A stretch of 64,000 nucleotides of DNA, taken from Paradesertivirga sp036399495 (GTDB lineage: Bacteria; Bacteroidota; Bacteroidia; Sphingobacteriales; Sphingobacteriaceae). Both the position numbers and the translations under genes were made by a program. Positions 44,483-53,615 of this stretch are shown in pieces (positions within the stretch are counted from its first letter, which is position 1; each line of letters starts with the position of its first letter). The notes under the pieces are model-generated. The model saw only the letters and a list, made by a program, of their open reading frames with translations, was not told where the DNA came from and ran no database searches. The DNA is taken from NCBI GenBank assembly GCA_036399495.1, contig DASWMZ010000079.1, positions 25,715 through 89,714 on the forward strand. Direction: 5' to 3'.

Positions 44483-45070
44483 TTAACTAATTTTTAAGCT
44501 CATTTCTTTCGTTTGCATCATTTTACGTAGGTTATTTAATGCATAACGCATCCGGCCTAACGCGGTGTTGATACTAACATTCGTAATGTCAGCTATCTCT
44601 TTAAAGCTCATGTCGCCGTAATGACGCATAATTAAAACCTCTTTTTGCTCTTCAGGCAATAACTGAATAAGTGCCTTTAAGTCTTTATGAGACTGGTCTC
44701 TTATCATTTTGTCTTCGATGCTTTCGTCATAAAAACCTAACACATCGAAAATATCGAACCCGTCGCCACTCGTAATTACCGGTGTACGTTTCTCTTTACG
44801 GAAATAATCGATTACTAAGTTATGGGCAATACGAAGAACCCAGGGTAAAAACTTACCCTCTTCGTTGTATTTGCCTCGCTTTAAAGTATTTACTACTTTA
44901 ATAAATGTATCCTGAAAGATATCTTCGGCAAGGTACTGGTCCTTAACCAGCATATAAATAGATGTATAAATTTTTGATTTATGTCTGCGAATCAGTTCTT
45001 CCAGACCTTTCTCCTGACCAGTTATGTACAGATGTACCAACTCTTGATCGTTCACTACTTGAAGCTTCAT
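44483..45070 (-). CDS. ECF-type RNA polymerase sigma-70 factor
   Basis: 195 residues. Region 2 is seen as LAEDIFQDTFIKVVNTL and WVLRIAHNLVIDYFRK. Region 4 is seen as LPEEQKEVLIMRHYGDMSF followed by the helix-turn-helix KEIADITNVSINTALGRMR. No anti-sigma gene is adjacent; upstream is uvrA in the opposite direction. This stand-alone sigma is very conserved in Bacteroidota chromosomes and is probably a housekeeping-like ECF factor rather than a transport-linked FecI type. It has a good promoter at 45182-45213 and a ~105-base leader. Confidence 0.92.
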   Translation of the reverse strand: MKLQVVNDQELVHLYITGQEKGLEELIRRHKSKIYTSIYMLVKDQYLAEDIFQDTFIKVVNTLKRGKYNEEGKFLPWVLRIAHNLVIDYFRKEKRTPVITSGDGFDIFDVLGFYDESIEDKMIRDQSHKDLKALIQLLPEEQKEVLIMRHYGDMSFKEIADITNVSINTALGRMRYALNNLRKMMQTKEMSLKIS

Positions 45071-45181
45071 AGGACTCCTATTTAAATTACTTTTTATAAT
45101 TGTAAGACTAAGTTATTTAAGTAGAGTTTAATCTATAATATTCTTCTTTAAGTGTGAATTGTGTTTATTGCGTGTGTATAT

Positions 45182-45213
45182 CAAATATAGATAATAATAA
45201 TTAGATGTACAAA
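45182..45213 (-). promoter_or_regulatory. Promoter of the sigma factor gene
   Basis: On the minus strand, TTTG (45213-45210), a 20-base spacer and TATATTTG (45189-45182) match the Bacteroidota -33/-7 consensus exactly. The transcript would start near 45175 and have a leader of roughly 105 bases. Confidence 0.65.
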
Positions 45214-45227
45214 CGTTTATATTAAAA

Positions 45228-45254
45228 TTGTTAAGCTAAATGGTCGTATTTTTG
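45228..45254 (+). promoter_or_regulatory. Candidate promoter of uvrA
   Basis: TTG at 45228-45230, a 16-base spacer and TATTTTTG at 45247-45254 match the -33/-7 pattern with slightly short spacing, 66 bases before the uvrA ATG. It diverges from the sigma-gene promoter about 15 bases away. Confidence 0.5.
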
Positions 45255-45319
45255 GCCCCGAACAATCTTTAAATTTTCTCATTATACTTTATATACGAGA
45301 AAAACTTCAGTACAGTTTC

Positions 45320-48130
45320 ATGAGTGTAGAGTCAGAAAAAGATCCAAAAAAATATATCATTATAAAGGGTGCCAGAGTTCATAATCTAAAGAATATTGAT
45401 GTTGCGATACCCAAAAATAAACTGGTGGTTATTACCGGTATGTCTGGCTCTGGCAAATCTTCCTTGGCTTTTGATACCCTTTATGCCGAGGGTCAGAGAC
45501 GTTATGTAGAAAGCTTGTCCTCCTACGCCCGCCAGTTTATGGGCCGGATGAACAAGCCTGATGTTGATTATATAAAAGGCATTGCTCCTGCTATCGCGAT
45601 AGAACAAAAAGTGATTACCAGCAACCCAAGATCTACAGTTGGAACATCCACCGAAATTTATGATTATTTAAAACTCCTTTTCTCGAGAGTAGGGAAAACC
45701 TATTCGCCCGTTTCCGGTCAAGAAGTGAGGAGAGATACCGTAACAACGGTTGTTAACTTTATATCGGCTTTGCCGGCAGAAACATCTGTTACACTATCCT
45801 GCCCGCTTCATCCGCACAGCAACAGAACCGTTAAAGAAGAATTGGCCGTTCTTCTTCAAAAAGGCTTTTTACGGGTTTACTTTGATGATAAGCTTTCGAA
45901 GATTGAAGAATTGCTTGAAGATAAATCTGTTATCAATGATAAGCTCGATGCTTCTGCCTTAAAAATTGTCATCGACCGTATTTCTGTAAGTGATGATGAG
46001 GAAACATTAAGCCGCATCGCAGATTCGGTTCAAACGGCATTTTTTGAAGGTAAGGGAGACTGCTACGTCGAAGAAAATGGGAATAATCATTTCTTCTGCG
46101 ATCGCTTTGAACTTGACGGTATGAGGTTCGAGGAACCAACGCCTAATTTTTTTAGTTTCAATAATCCTTACGGGGCATGCAAGCGCTGCGAGGGTTACGG
46201 AAAGGTAATTGGAATTGATGAAGACCTCGTTATTCCTGATAAAAACAAGTCGGTTTACGATGGCGCAATTGCTCCCTGGCGAGGAGAAAAGATGCGCGAA
46301 TGGCTCGATGAAATGCTTAAGCATGCGTTGAAATTTGACTATCCGGTACACCGTTCTTTTACTCATTTGACAGAAGAGCAAAAGCAGTTGCTGTGGACTG
46401 GTAACAAATATTTTCGGGGACTAGACGAATTTTTTAAGCACCTTGAAGAACAAACCTATAAGATTCAGTACCGGGTAATGTTATCGCGTTACCGCGGAAA
46501 GACGACTTGTCCTGAATGTAAAGGAAGCAGATTAAGAAAGGATGCTACCTACGTTAAGATTAGTGAAAAATCAATAACGGATATTGTTTTGATGCCTTTA
46601 GATAAGGCTTTAGAGTTCTTCGAAAATCTGGAGTTGGGTGCAAATGAAGGTAAAATTGCTAAGCGCCTTTTGGCGGAGATAAGCAATCGTATTAAATTTT
46701 TGAATGACGTTGGCTTAAGTTACTTAACCTTAAATCGTTTATCAAATACCTTGTCTGGCGGCGAATCTCAGCGGATCAATCTTGCTACTTCTTTAGGAAG
46801 TTCACTGGTAGGTTCGGTTTATGTTTTGGATGAGCCGAGTATTGGTCTGCATCCGCGAGATACACAAAAACTTATCGGTGTCTTAAAATCCTTGCGCGAT
46901 GTTGGAAATACAGTGTTGGTGGTAGAGCACGAAGAGGAAATTATGAATGCCGCAGATCATCTGATAGACATTGGCCCTGCAGCCGGTACCAATGGTGGAA
47001 ACCTTGTATTTGCGGGTAATTACGATGAGATAATTAAAGACGCTAATAGTCTAACAGGAAAATATTTAAGCGGGGAAGAGAGGATTGAAATTCCGCTTAG
47101 CCGCAGAAATTGGAACGATTTTATAGAAGTGAAGGGTGCCCGGGAGAATAATCTTCAAAGCATCGATGTGAAATTTCCGCTTAATGTGTTTACCTGCGTA
47201 ACCGGGGTTTCGGGGTCTGGAAAAACGTCATTAGTAAAGCGAATTTTGCAGCCGGCTATTCAAAAGGCAATCGGCAATTATTCGGGTGAACAAACTGGCT
47301 CTTACGATGAACTGACAGGCGACACTAGTAAAATCGAGCAAGTCGAAATGGTGGATCAAAATCCGATCGGAAGATCATCCAGATCCAACCCCGTAACTTA
47401 TGTAAAGGCTTGGGATGAAATCAGAAATCTTTATGCATCTCAACCATCCGCGAAAGCAGCGGGACTAAAACCTGCAGCATTTTCGTTTAATGTTGAAGGC
47501 GGACGATGTGATGTTTGTCAGGGAGAGGGTGAGGTTAAAATCGAGATGCAGTTTATGGCCGACATTCACTTAACCTGTGAGGCCTGTGACGGCAGGCGTT
47601 TCAAACAGCATGTGCTGGATGTGACTTATCTCGATAAAACTGTATCTGAAGTTTTGGATTTAACCATTGATGAAGCGCTTGAGTTTTTCAAGAACGAACC
47701 GAAGATTCTTGCCAAAATACAGCCTTTGGTTGATGTGGGTTTAGGTTATGTTCATCTGGGTCAGTCTTCAAATACCCTATCCGGTGGAGAAGCACAGCGT
47801 ATCAAGCTGGCATCTTTTCTAATTAAAGGAAATAATAGCCATAAAACCCTTTTCATCTTCGATGAGCCAACAACCGGTTTGCATTTCCACGATATTAAAA
47901 AACTTTTGAAATCGTTTAATGCGTTGCTGGATCAAGGCAATACTATTTTGGTGATCGAGCATAATATGGATGTGATTAAATGCGCCGATTGGGTAATTGA
48001 TATTGGACCTGAAGGGGGAGATAGGGGAGGCAAGCTGATGTTTGAAGGTGTACCGGAAGATTTAGCGGAGCAAGATTCTTATACAGGAACTTTCTTAAGA
48101 AAGGCCATGGAGCACAAAACGGTAGCTTAA
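45320..48130 (+). CDS. uvrA: Excinuclease ABC subunit A
   Basis: 936 residues. It is the damage-recognition ATPase of nucleotide excision repair. It has two ABC modules: Walker A GMSGSGKSSLAF and GVSGSGKTSLVK, and signatures TLSGGESQRI and TLSGGEAQRI. Zn-binding knuckles include CKRCEGYG, CPECKGSRLR, CDVCQGEGEV and CEACDGRRFK. Length is usual. It reads away from the sigma gene and is followed after 56 bases by metZ, which has its own promoter. Confidence 0.98.
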   Translation: MSVESEKDPKKYIIIKGARVHNLKNIDVAIPKNKLVVITGMSGSGKSSLAFDTLYAEGQRRYVESLSSYARQFMGRMNKPDVDYIKGIAPAIAIEQKVITSNPRSTVGTSTEIYDYLKLLFSRVGKTYSPVSGQEVRRDTVTTVVNFISALPAETSVTLSCPLHPHSNRTVKEELAVLLQKGFLRVYFDDKLSKIEELLEDKSVINDKLDASALKIVIDRISVSDDEETLSRIADSVQTAFFEGKGDCYVEENGNNHFFCDRFELDGMRFEEPTPNFFSFNNPYGACKRCEGYGKVIGIDEDLVIPDKNKSVYDGAIAPWRGEKMREWLDEMLKHALKFDYPVHRSFTHLTEEQKQLLWTGNKYFRGLDEFFKHLEEQTYKIQYRVMLSRYRGKTTCPECKGSRLRKDATYVKISEKSITDIVLMPLDKALEFFENLELGANEGKIAKRLLAEISNRIKFLNDVGLSYLTLNRLSNTLSGGESQRINLATSLGSSLVGSVYVLDEPSIGLHPRDTQKLIGVLKSLRDVGNTVLVVEHEEEIMNAADHLIDIGPAAGTNGGNLVFAGNYDEIIKDANSLTGKYLSGEERIEIPLSRRNWNDFIEVKGARENNLQSIDVKFPLNVFTCVTGVSGSGKTSLVKRILQPAIQKAIGNYSGEQTGSYDELTGDTSKIEQVEMVDQNPIGRSSRSNPVTYVKAWDEIRNLYASQPSAKAAGLKPAAFSFNVEGGRCDVCQGEGEVKIEMQFMADIHLTCEACDGRRFKQHVLDVTYLDKTVSEVLDLTIDEALEFFKNEPKILAKIQPLVDVGLGYVHLGQSSNTLSGGEAQRIKLASFLIKGNNSHKTLFIFDEPTTGLHFHDIKKLLKSFNALLDQGNTILVIEHNMDVIKCADWVIDIGPEGGDRGGKLMFEGVPEDLAEQDSYTGTFLRKAMEHKTVA

Positions 48131-48143
48131 TGCTGCAATCTTT

Positions 48144-48179
48144 TTGACATAATATTTACTCGAATCTTCCGTAAGTTTG
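48144..48179 (+). promoter_or_regulatory. Candidate promoter of metZ-osmC
   Basis: TTG at 48144-48146, a 25-base spacer and TAAGTTTG at 48172-48179. The -7 box ends only 7 bases before the metZ ATG at 48187, so the transcript would be nearly leaderless. Confidence 0.5.
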
Positions 48180-48186
48180 CCTTTCA

Positions 48187-49356
48187 ATGAAAGAGCAGTC
48201 TAAATTAATACGTAAACAAGCACCACGCAGCCAAAACAGGGAGCATTCGGTTCCTTTATACCTTACTTCCAGCTTCATTTTTGAAGATGCTGAGCAGGGG
48301 AGAGCAATCTTTGCGGATGAAATCCAGGGGAATATTTATTCAAGATATTCTAATCCCAATACGTCAGAATTTATAGATAAAGTTTGTGAAATGGAAGGTG
48401 CGGAAGCAGGCCTTGCCTTTTCTTCAGGTATGGCAGGCATTTTTGCTTCGCTTGCTGGTCTCCTAAAAAGTGGTGATCATATCATTGCCTGCCGTTCAAT
48501 ATTCGGTTCCACTCATCAATTGCTTAATCAATTGTTTCCTCGCTGGGGCATTACACATACATACGTAGATGCTGCAACTCCAGAAAATTGGGAGGCTGCG
48601 ATTAAGCCTGAAACCAGGATGATCTTTTTAGAAACGCCATCAAACCCGGGATTAGAGTTGGTTGATTTGGAATGGCTTGGAGGCTTCAAGAAAAAATATC
48701 CAAATATTATTATCAACGTAGATAATTGCTTTGCAACACCATATCTTCAAAAGCCAATTAAATACGGAATTGACTTGGTAAGTCATTCGGCTACGAAATA
48801 CTTTGATGGCCAGGGACGTGTGCTGGGGGGAGTAGTGGTTGGCCGGGCTGATTTGATTAAGGAATTAATGTTTTTCATCCGCCATACCGGTCCGGCTATG
48901 TCTGCCTTCAACGCCTGGATTTTTTCAAAGGGATTGGAAACACTTACTATAAGAATGGACAGGCACTGCAGCTCTGCATTAAAGCTGGCTGAAATGTTAG
49001 AATCACATCCGGCGGTTGAGCTGGTGCGGTATCCGCATTTACCGTCGCATCCTCAATATGAGCTTGCTAAGAAGCAAATGAAGCAAGGTGGTGGGATTGT
49101 CACATTTATTGTAAAAGGTGGTTTTCAACAAGCTCAGCGATTTTTGGATGCCTTGGAGATGATCTCCATTTCATCTAATCTTGGCGATGCAAGAACGATT
49201 GCTACACATCCATCTTCTACGACACACTCAAAATTAACGGAAGATGAGCGTGTTGCTATTGGAATCCAACCAGGCAGTATTCGTATTTCAGTGGGGCTTG
49301 AAGATGCTGAAGACATTTTGGGTGATATCGCGCAAGCATTAGATAATTCGAAATAG
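48187..49356 (+). CDS. metZ: O-succinylhomoserine sulfhydrylase (MetZ-type trans-sulfuration enzyme)
   Basis: 389 residues, in the PLP-dependent Cys/Met-metabolism family. It has YSRYSNPNTSEF, FSSGMAGIFASLAGLLKSGD, the SHSATKYFDGQGRVLGG block with the PLP Lys, and the C-terminal SSNLGDARTIATHPSSTTHS and ISVGLEDAEDIL motifs. The SATKYFDGQGR form is typical of MetZ. It makes homocysteine directly from an acylhomoserine and sulfide. It is one base upstream of the OsmC-type gene, so both form an operon linking sulfur assimilation and thiol-based peroxide defence. Cystathionine-lyase activity cannot be fully excluded. Confidence 0.88.
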   Translation: MKEQSKLIRKQAPRSQNREHSVPLYLTSSFIFEDAEQGRAIFADEIQGNIYSRYSNPNTSEFIDKVCEMEGAEAGLAFSSGMAGIFASLAGLLKSGDHIIACRSIFGSTHQLLNQLFPRWGITHTYVDAATPENWEAAIKPETRMIFLETPSNPGLELVDLEWLGGFKKKYPNIIINVDNCFATPYLQKPIKYGIDLVSHSATKYFDGQGRVLGGVVVGRADLIKELMFFIRHTGPAMSAFNAWIFSKGLETLTIRMDRHCSSALKLAEMLESHPAVELVRYPHLPSHPQYELAKKQMKQGGGIVTFIVKGGFQQAQRFLDALEMISISSNLGDARTIATHPSSTTHSKLTEDERVAIGIQPGSIRISVGLEDAEDILGDIAQALDNSK

Positions 49357-49357
49357 T

Positions 49358-49780
49358 ATGAAGGTAGAACTTAACAGACTTAATGATGCTGTGCATTTTG
49401 AGGCAGCCGGATCAGGTAATGTAAAAGTGCATGTTGATGGTTCAGATGCGATTGGCGGACAGGGCTTAGGTGTTAGACCTATGGAACTTGTACTAATGGC
49501 GCTTGGATCTTGCAGTTCTTTCGACCTCATTTCGATTTTGAAGAAACAACGTCAAGACATTGCAGATGTATCTGTTACAGTAGAAGGCGAGCGGACTGAC
49601 GCTGTACCTGCGGTTTTTACCAAAATTCATATGACCTTTCACCTAACTGGTAAATTGGATAGCGAGAAAGCTGAAAAAGCTGCAGAGTTAGCGGTAAAAA
49701 AGTATTGCTCGGTACATAATATGCTGGAAGCGGGAGGGGTCGAGATTACTTACTCACTTGAGATCAAGCCCGGAGCCTAA
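49358..49780 (+). CDS. OsmC-family peroxiredoxin-like protein
   Basis: 140 residues of the OsmC/YhfA fold. Two conserved Cys are visible, one in ALGSCSSFDLISILKKQR and one in KKYCSVHNML; in the family they reduce organic hydroperoxides. It starts one base after the metZ stop. Its last 4 bases overlap the end of the convergent DUF2157 gene at 49777. It is cytoplasmic, with no signal peptide. Confidence 0.9.
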   Translation: MKVELNRLNDAVHFEAAGSGNVKVHVDGSDAIGGQGLGVRPMELVLMALGSCSSFDLISILKKQRQDIADVSVTVEGERTDAVPAVFTKIHMTFHLTGKLDSEKAEKAAELAVKKYCSVHNMLEAGGVEITYSLEIKPGA

Positions 49781-50859
49781 CTGGTTTCAGCAGATTTGTT
49801 TGGATTTAGTCCTTTCTGAGTAAACAGTTCCAGGTTCCAGATTTTCTCTGCCTTTCGGCCGATAAGCCAGAATGAAATGGCTAATAATCCAAAGAAGATT
49901 GCCTTGTCAGTTTTGTCCCAGAAATATTCAAAGTACCTTGTATAGATATTGATAAGCAGGAAGGTAATTCCAAATTCTCTGGCTATCTCATCTTTTTTCT
50001 TAAGGCCATAAAAGATGAACGCTATGGAGACTACTGCCGAAATGATACTGTAATAGAAAATGTCTGTTTGTCGAATTTTAAACCAATCTTCAAGGTTTCC
50101 GAAGTTTCCAAAAATAGAAAGTAGCCACAGAGAGCAGAATAGGTAAAGTAAGCCAATCACGTAAGTGACTGTTCTAAAAATCTCTAGACGCTTAATATTG
50201 TGAAGATAAAAACCTGCCAGCGTTAGGAAAGCGCCAAAGAATACAAATCGCAAGGGATAGTTCATCTTCAAGAAATAATCCCTCCAGGCGGTTTGATAAC
50301 CGGTTTCTGTACCAAACCAGCTTCCTAAAGATATTAAGGCAAAGGCCCAGATCAATTGGGACTTGAATTTAAGCGCTAACAATCCGTAAACGAATACGGA
50401 CAGTAAGAACAATATGGAGAAATGGCCCGAGCCATTATCAAATGCTTTGCCTAAGAATGCTATTGAACTTGCCGTAAAAAGCACTGCAATAAAAATGGTT
50501 GCCTCATTGCTGAATACTTTTTCAGGAGAGACTTGCTTGCTTTTCTGACCGCGATAATAAAGCCATGCTGCTAATGCCGCAGAAATTAAGCTAATTGCGA
50601 TATCTGGAGCATCAGAGATTTTTTTAAGGAGATTAATTACGTCGTCATCAATAACCAGTGAAGCGAATGCAATTAGTCCGCAAGCTAGCGCAATCCAGAA
50701 GGAATATTGGGCAAGGCGGCGCCAGTCAAATTGCTTTACGTCATAAGAATCGCGAAGCTGTTGAGCTGTCTCAGGCGGAAGCATCCCATCTGACTCCCAG
50801 TGCTTGATGGTGTCACTTAAAAAGTCAGCTTGTTCCTTGTCCAGGTTTAATTTTCTCAC
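49777..50859 (-). CDS. DUF2157-type integral membrane protein
   Basis: 360 residues. The N-terminal ~55 soluble residues are helical (DKEQADFLSDTIKHWESDGM, PPETAQQLRDSY). They are followed by about ten hydrophobic helices from residue ~55 to 345. The layout with W-x(n)-DG near the start and the multi-helix tail fits the DUF2157 family, whose function is unknown. It is the last gene of the ftsX-DUF3098-uppP-truB-ribF run, 18 bases after ribF, and its end overlaps the convergent osmC-type gene by 4 bases. Confidence 0.75.
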   Translation of the reverse strand: MRKLNLDKEQADFLSDTIKHWESDGMLPPETAQQLRDSYDVKQFDWRRLAQYSFWIALACGLIAFASLVIDDDVINLLKKISDAPDIAISLISAALAAWLYYRGQKSKQVSPEKVFSNEATIFIAVLFTASSIAFLGKAFDNGSGHFSILFLLSVFVYGLLALKFKSQLIWAFALISLGSWFGTETGYQTAWRDYFLKMNYPLRFVFFGAFLTLAGFYLHNIKRLEIFRTVTYVIGLLYLFCSLWLLSIFGNFGNLEDWFKIRQTDIFYYSIISAVVSIAFIFYGLKKKDEIAREFGITFLLINIYTRYFEYFWDKTDKAIFFGLLAISFWLIGRKAEKIWNLELFTQKGLNPNKSAETS

Positions 50860-50877
50860 GTAGATGAGTTATCTTAC

Positions 50878-51834
50878 TTATGAAGATAACAAAGATAACG
50901 CAGCTTGTTTGTCTTTGGTGATTTGAATTTTGAGATCTTCGATATTAGAGAATCGAATATCATTTCGAATGAAATGGATAAATTCCATAGTAAGATACTG
51001 GCGATAAATATCCTGGTTGAAGTCAAAAATGTTTACTTCGATATTTCTCGACATGCCATTAATAGTTGGGCGATTACCAATGTAGGCCATGCCGCTGTAC
51101 ACTCGCGAAGCCACGTTTGAGATCTCAGAATCGGCATGGATTCTAATATTAACAGCATAGATGCCGTCGCAGGGTATTAATTTATAGGGCTCTTCTATCA
51201 GTAAGTTTGCCGTCGGGAAGCCTAAGGTTCGGCCTAACTGATCTCCCTTGATTACTTGACCGAATAAGCTAAATGGGTAACCTAAGAAATCGTTAGCAGT
51301 TTGTACATCGCCTTTTTTGAGGGCTTCACGCACTTGGGTTGAGCTAACCGCAATATCATGAATATCCTGTTCGGGAATTTCTTCTACTTCATAACCATAG
51401 CCGGGCGCAAACTTCTGCAACTGCTTAAGATTTCCCTCACGATCTTTTCCAAAATGGTGGTCGTATCCGATAATAATTCTCTTGGTACCGATTTTATCAA
51501 CCAACACTTTTTGAATGTATGTTTCTGCGCTTAGATTTGAAAAATCCCGTGTAAACGGGGTAATAATTAAATGATCTATCCCGAGTTGTTCGAGCAGCTT
51601 TGCCTTTTCGCTGATGGTAGTGATTAATTTAAGATTTACATCTTCAGGGTTAATAATCATTCGCGGATGCGGAAAGAATGTAAGAATTACGCTTTCACCG
51701 TTTGTCAGCTTTGCAACTTCAGTTAGCCGCGATATGATTTTTCTGTGCCCAACATGAACGCCATCAAAAGTGCCGATGGTCACTACGGCATTATTGATCT
51801 TTTTGAATTCGTCCAGGTGCTGATAAATCTTCAT
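50878..51834 (-). CDS. ribF: Bifunctional riboflavin kinase / FMN adenylyltransferase
   Basis: 318 residues making FMN and FAD. The N-terminal adenylyltransferase domain has the HxGH-type motif GTFDGVHVGHRKII and the SSTQVREAL block. The C-terminal kinase domain has GRTLGFPTANL and the DGIYAV strand. Length is typical. It is 25 bases after truB in the same operon, an order common in many bacteria (truB-ribF). Confidence 0.96.
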   Translation of the reverse strand: MKIYQHLDEFKKINNAVVTIGTFDGVHVGHRKIISRLTEVAKLTNGESVILTFFPHPRMIINPEDVNLKLITTISEKAKLLEQLGIDHLIITPFTRDFSNLSAETYIQKVLVDKIGTKRIIIGYDHHFGKDREGNLKQLQKFAPGYGYEVEEIPEQDIHDIAVSSTQVREALKKGDVQTANDFLGYPFSLFGQVIKGDQLGRTLGFPTANLLIEEPYKLIPCDGIYAVNIRIHADSEISNVASRVYSGMAYIGNRPTINGMSRNIEVNIFDFNQDIYRQYLTMEFIHFIRNDIRFSNIEDLKIQITKDKQAALSLLSS

Positions 51835-51859
51835 CTTAACTTTTAATAGTCATCGATAA

Positions 51860-52591
51860 CTAATTATTAGAGTCATGCGATGCTTTAATTTCTTGCTTTA
51901 AATTTCGAACATGATTCACTAACTCCATTACTTCATAAGCATTATCAACATGGAAGTTTCCGCTTCGGGTTCTTCTCAATTTAGAGAGATAAGCACCATT
52001 ATCTAGTAGTTTCCCAAAGTCATGAACCAGCGATCGGATGTACGTTCCCTTACTGCAAACAACCCTAAAATCAATTTCAGGTAACTTTACTCGCGTTATT
52101 TCAAATTCAGAGATGCTCACCTTTCGGGATTTCAGTTCTACTGTTTCACCCCGGCGGGCTTTGAGATAAAGTCTTTCGCCATCCTGTTTAACAGCGGAAT
52201 GGATGGGTGGAAACTGTTCCAGTTCACCTATAAAGTTCTTGCTGTTCTCTATGAGTTGCTCCTCAGTTATAGAGGAGACATTGAAAGTTTCATCTACTTC
52301 TGTTTCCAGATCATATGAGGGTGTTGTAGCGCCAAGGATCATTGTTCCTGTGTACTCCTTTTCTTGAGCCTGAAATTCATCTATTTTTTTGGTGAGTTTT
52401 CCGGTACAGATAATAAGCAGTCCGGTGGCTAGTGGATCTAAAGTTCCGGCATGACCGACTTTAAGTTTAAGTGGTTTAAACGAATTTCGAATCTTACCTA
52501 CTACATCAAAACTAGTCCAGTGGTAAGGTTTATTTATTAGGAGCATTTCGCCTTCGGCGAAGTTGAATTGGGGAAAAGCTTTTTGAGACAC
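51860..52591 (-). CDS. truB: tRNA pseudouridine-55 synthase
   Basis: 243 residues. It modifies U55 in the T-loop of tRNAs. The HAGTLDPLATGLL block contains the catalytic Asp, and the N-terminal KPYHWTSFDVVGKIR and RGETVELKSRKVSI stretches match the family. The PUA tail is short or absent, as is usual in Bacteroidota. Its start codon overlaps the uppP stop by one base, showing translational coupling. Confidence 0.96.
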   Translation of the reverse strand: MSQKAFPQFNFAEGEMLLINKPYHWTSFDVVGKIRNSFKPLKLKVGHAGTLDPLATGLLIICTGKLTKKIDEFQAQEKEYTGTMILGATTPSYDLETEVDETFNVSSITEEQLIENSKNFIGELEQFPPIHSAVKQDGERLYLKARRGETVELKSRKVSISEFEITRVKLPEIDFRVVCSKGTYIRSLVHDFGKLLDNGAYLSKLRRTRSGNFHVDNAYEVMELVNHVRNLKQEIKASHDSNN

Positions 52592-53376
52592 TATACAATT
52601 TTCAGTTCGTAACCAAGCATATACAAAACTATGATAGACATGCCTACCAGAATTCTGTAATAGCCAAAAACCTTAAAGCCATGTTTCGTAACGTAACTTA
52701 CAAAGGTTCTGATTGCTAATAAAGCTACAACAAACGCTACAATGTTTCCAATAATAAGTACGTCTAAATCTTTAGATTGAAAGCCGGTGTCTTTATAAAA
52801 CTGAAGCATTTTATATCCGGTAGCAGCAAACATTGTTGGTACGGCGAGAAAAAAAGAAAATTCTGCTGCCGCTTTTCGTGTGAGTTTTTGAGTTAGCCCT
52901 CCAATAATTGTAGCTGCAGATCTCGATACACCGGGTATCATGGCGATAACCTGGAAAAGACCAATTGAAAGCGCTTCGCGGTAGTTAATATCAAAATCAA
53001 TTTCTCCGCCAATGAACCATTTATCTACGAAAAGCAAGATAATACCTCCAAGAACAAGCATTGCAGCAACTACCAGCACGTTTTCCATTAGCATATCTAT
53101 GTAGTCGTTCAAAAGGAAGCCAATAAGGGCTGCCGGTAAAAACGCTACAAAGAGTTTAAAGTAAAAGTCGAAGGATTTAAAAAAACGGCGGCGATATAAA
53201 ACGATGACTGATAAAATTGCTCCAAATTGTATCGCTACATTGAACATCTTCACAAATGGGTCTGCTTCGATGCCCATAATGGCTGAGCCAATTATCATGT
53301 GTCCTGTGGAAGATACAGGGAGAAATTCAGTCACCCCTTCTATAATAGCAAGGATGATTGCTTCAAAAGTGGTCAT
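52591..53376 (-). CDS. uppP: Undecaprenyl-diphosphatase (bacitracin resistance type)
   Basis: 261 residues with about eight membrane helices. It recycles the undecaprenyl carrier for peptidoglycan synthesis. Signature motifs are EGVTEFLPVSSTGHMII near the N-terminus and PGVSRSAATIIGGL about residue 155, which form the membrane active site. It follows DUF3098 by 5 bases and overlaps truB by one base. Confidence 0.97.
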   Translation of the reverse strand: MTTFEAIILAIIEGVTEFLPVSSTGHMIIGSAIMGIEADPFVKMFNVAIQFGAILSVIVLYRRRFFKSFDFYFKLFVAFLPAALIGFLLNDYIDMLMENVLVVAAMLVLGGIILLFVDKWFIGGEIDFDINYREALSIGLFQVIAMIPGVSRSAATIIGGLTQKLTRKAAAEFSFFLAVPTMFAATGYKMLQFYKDTGFQSKDLDVLIIGNIVAFVVALLAIRTFVSYVTKHGFKVFGYYRILVGMSIIVLYMLGYELKIV

Positions 53377-53381
53377 AAGGC

Positions 53382-53615
53382 CTAGCTCCGTTTTTTAAGA
53401 ATCGCGAAAAATCCGATTACAAAACCTGCTAATACTACAATTGGAGCAAGAACAATTTTCCTGAAATCATAAATATCAGATTCACCAATCATAAGGATAA
53501 ATCCAAGAACAACTACAGCAATACTTATTAAAAGGAGTCTGTAATTGCTTTTTCCGAATACGAAGTTTACAGTAGTGTTATCTGTTGTAGCGGATGTTGA
53601 TTTTTTTAATGCCAT
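53382..53615 (-). CDS. DUF3098 small membrane protein
   Basis: 77 residues with two hydrophobic helices (LLLISIAVVVLGFILMIG and APIVVLAGFVIGFFAIL) separated by SDIYDFRKIVL. This layout, together with its place between ftsX and uppP, is that of DUF3098, found across Bacteroidota. Function is unknown, possibly in cell-envelope assembly. Its start overlaps the ftsX stop. Confidence 0.88.
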   Translation of the reverse strand: MALKKSTSATTDNTTVNFVFGKSNYRLLLISIAVVVLGFILMIGESDIYDFRKIVLAPIVVLAGFVIGFFAILKKRS

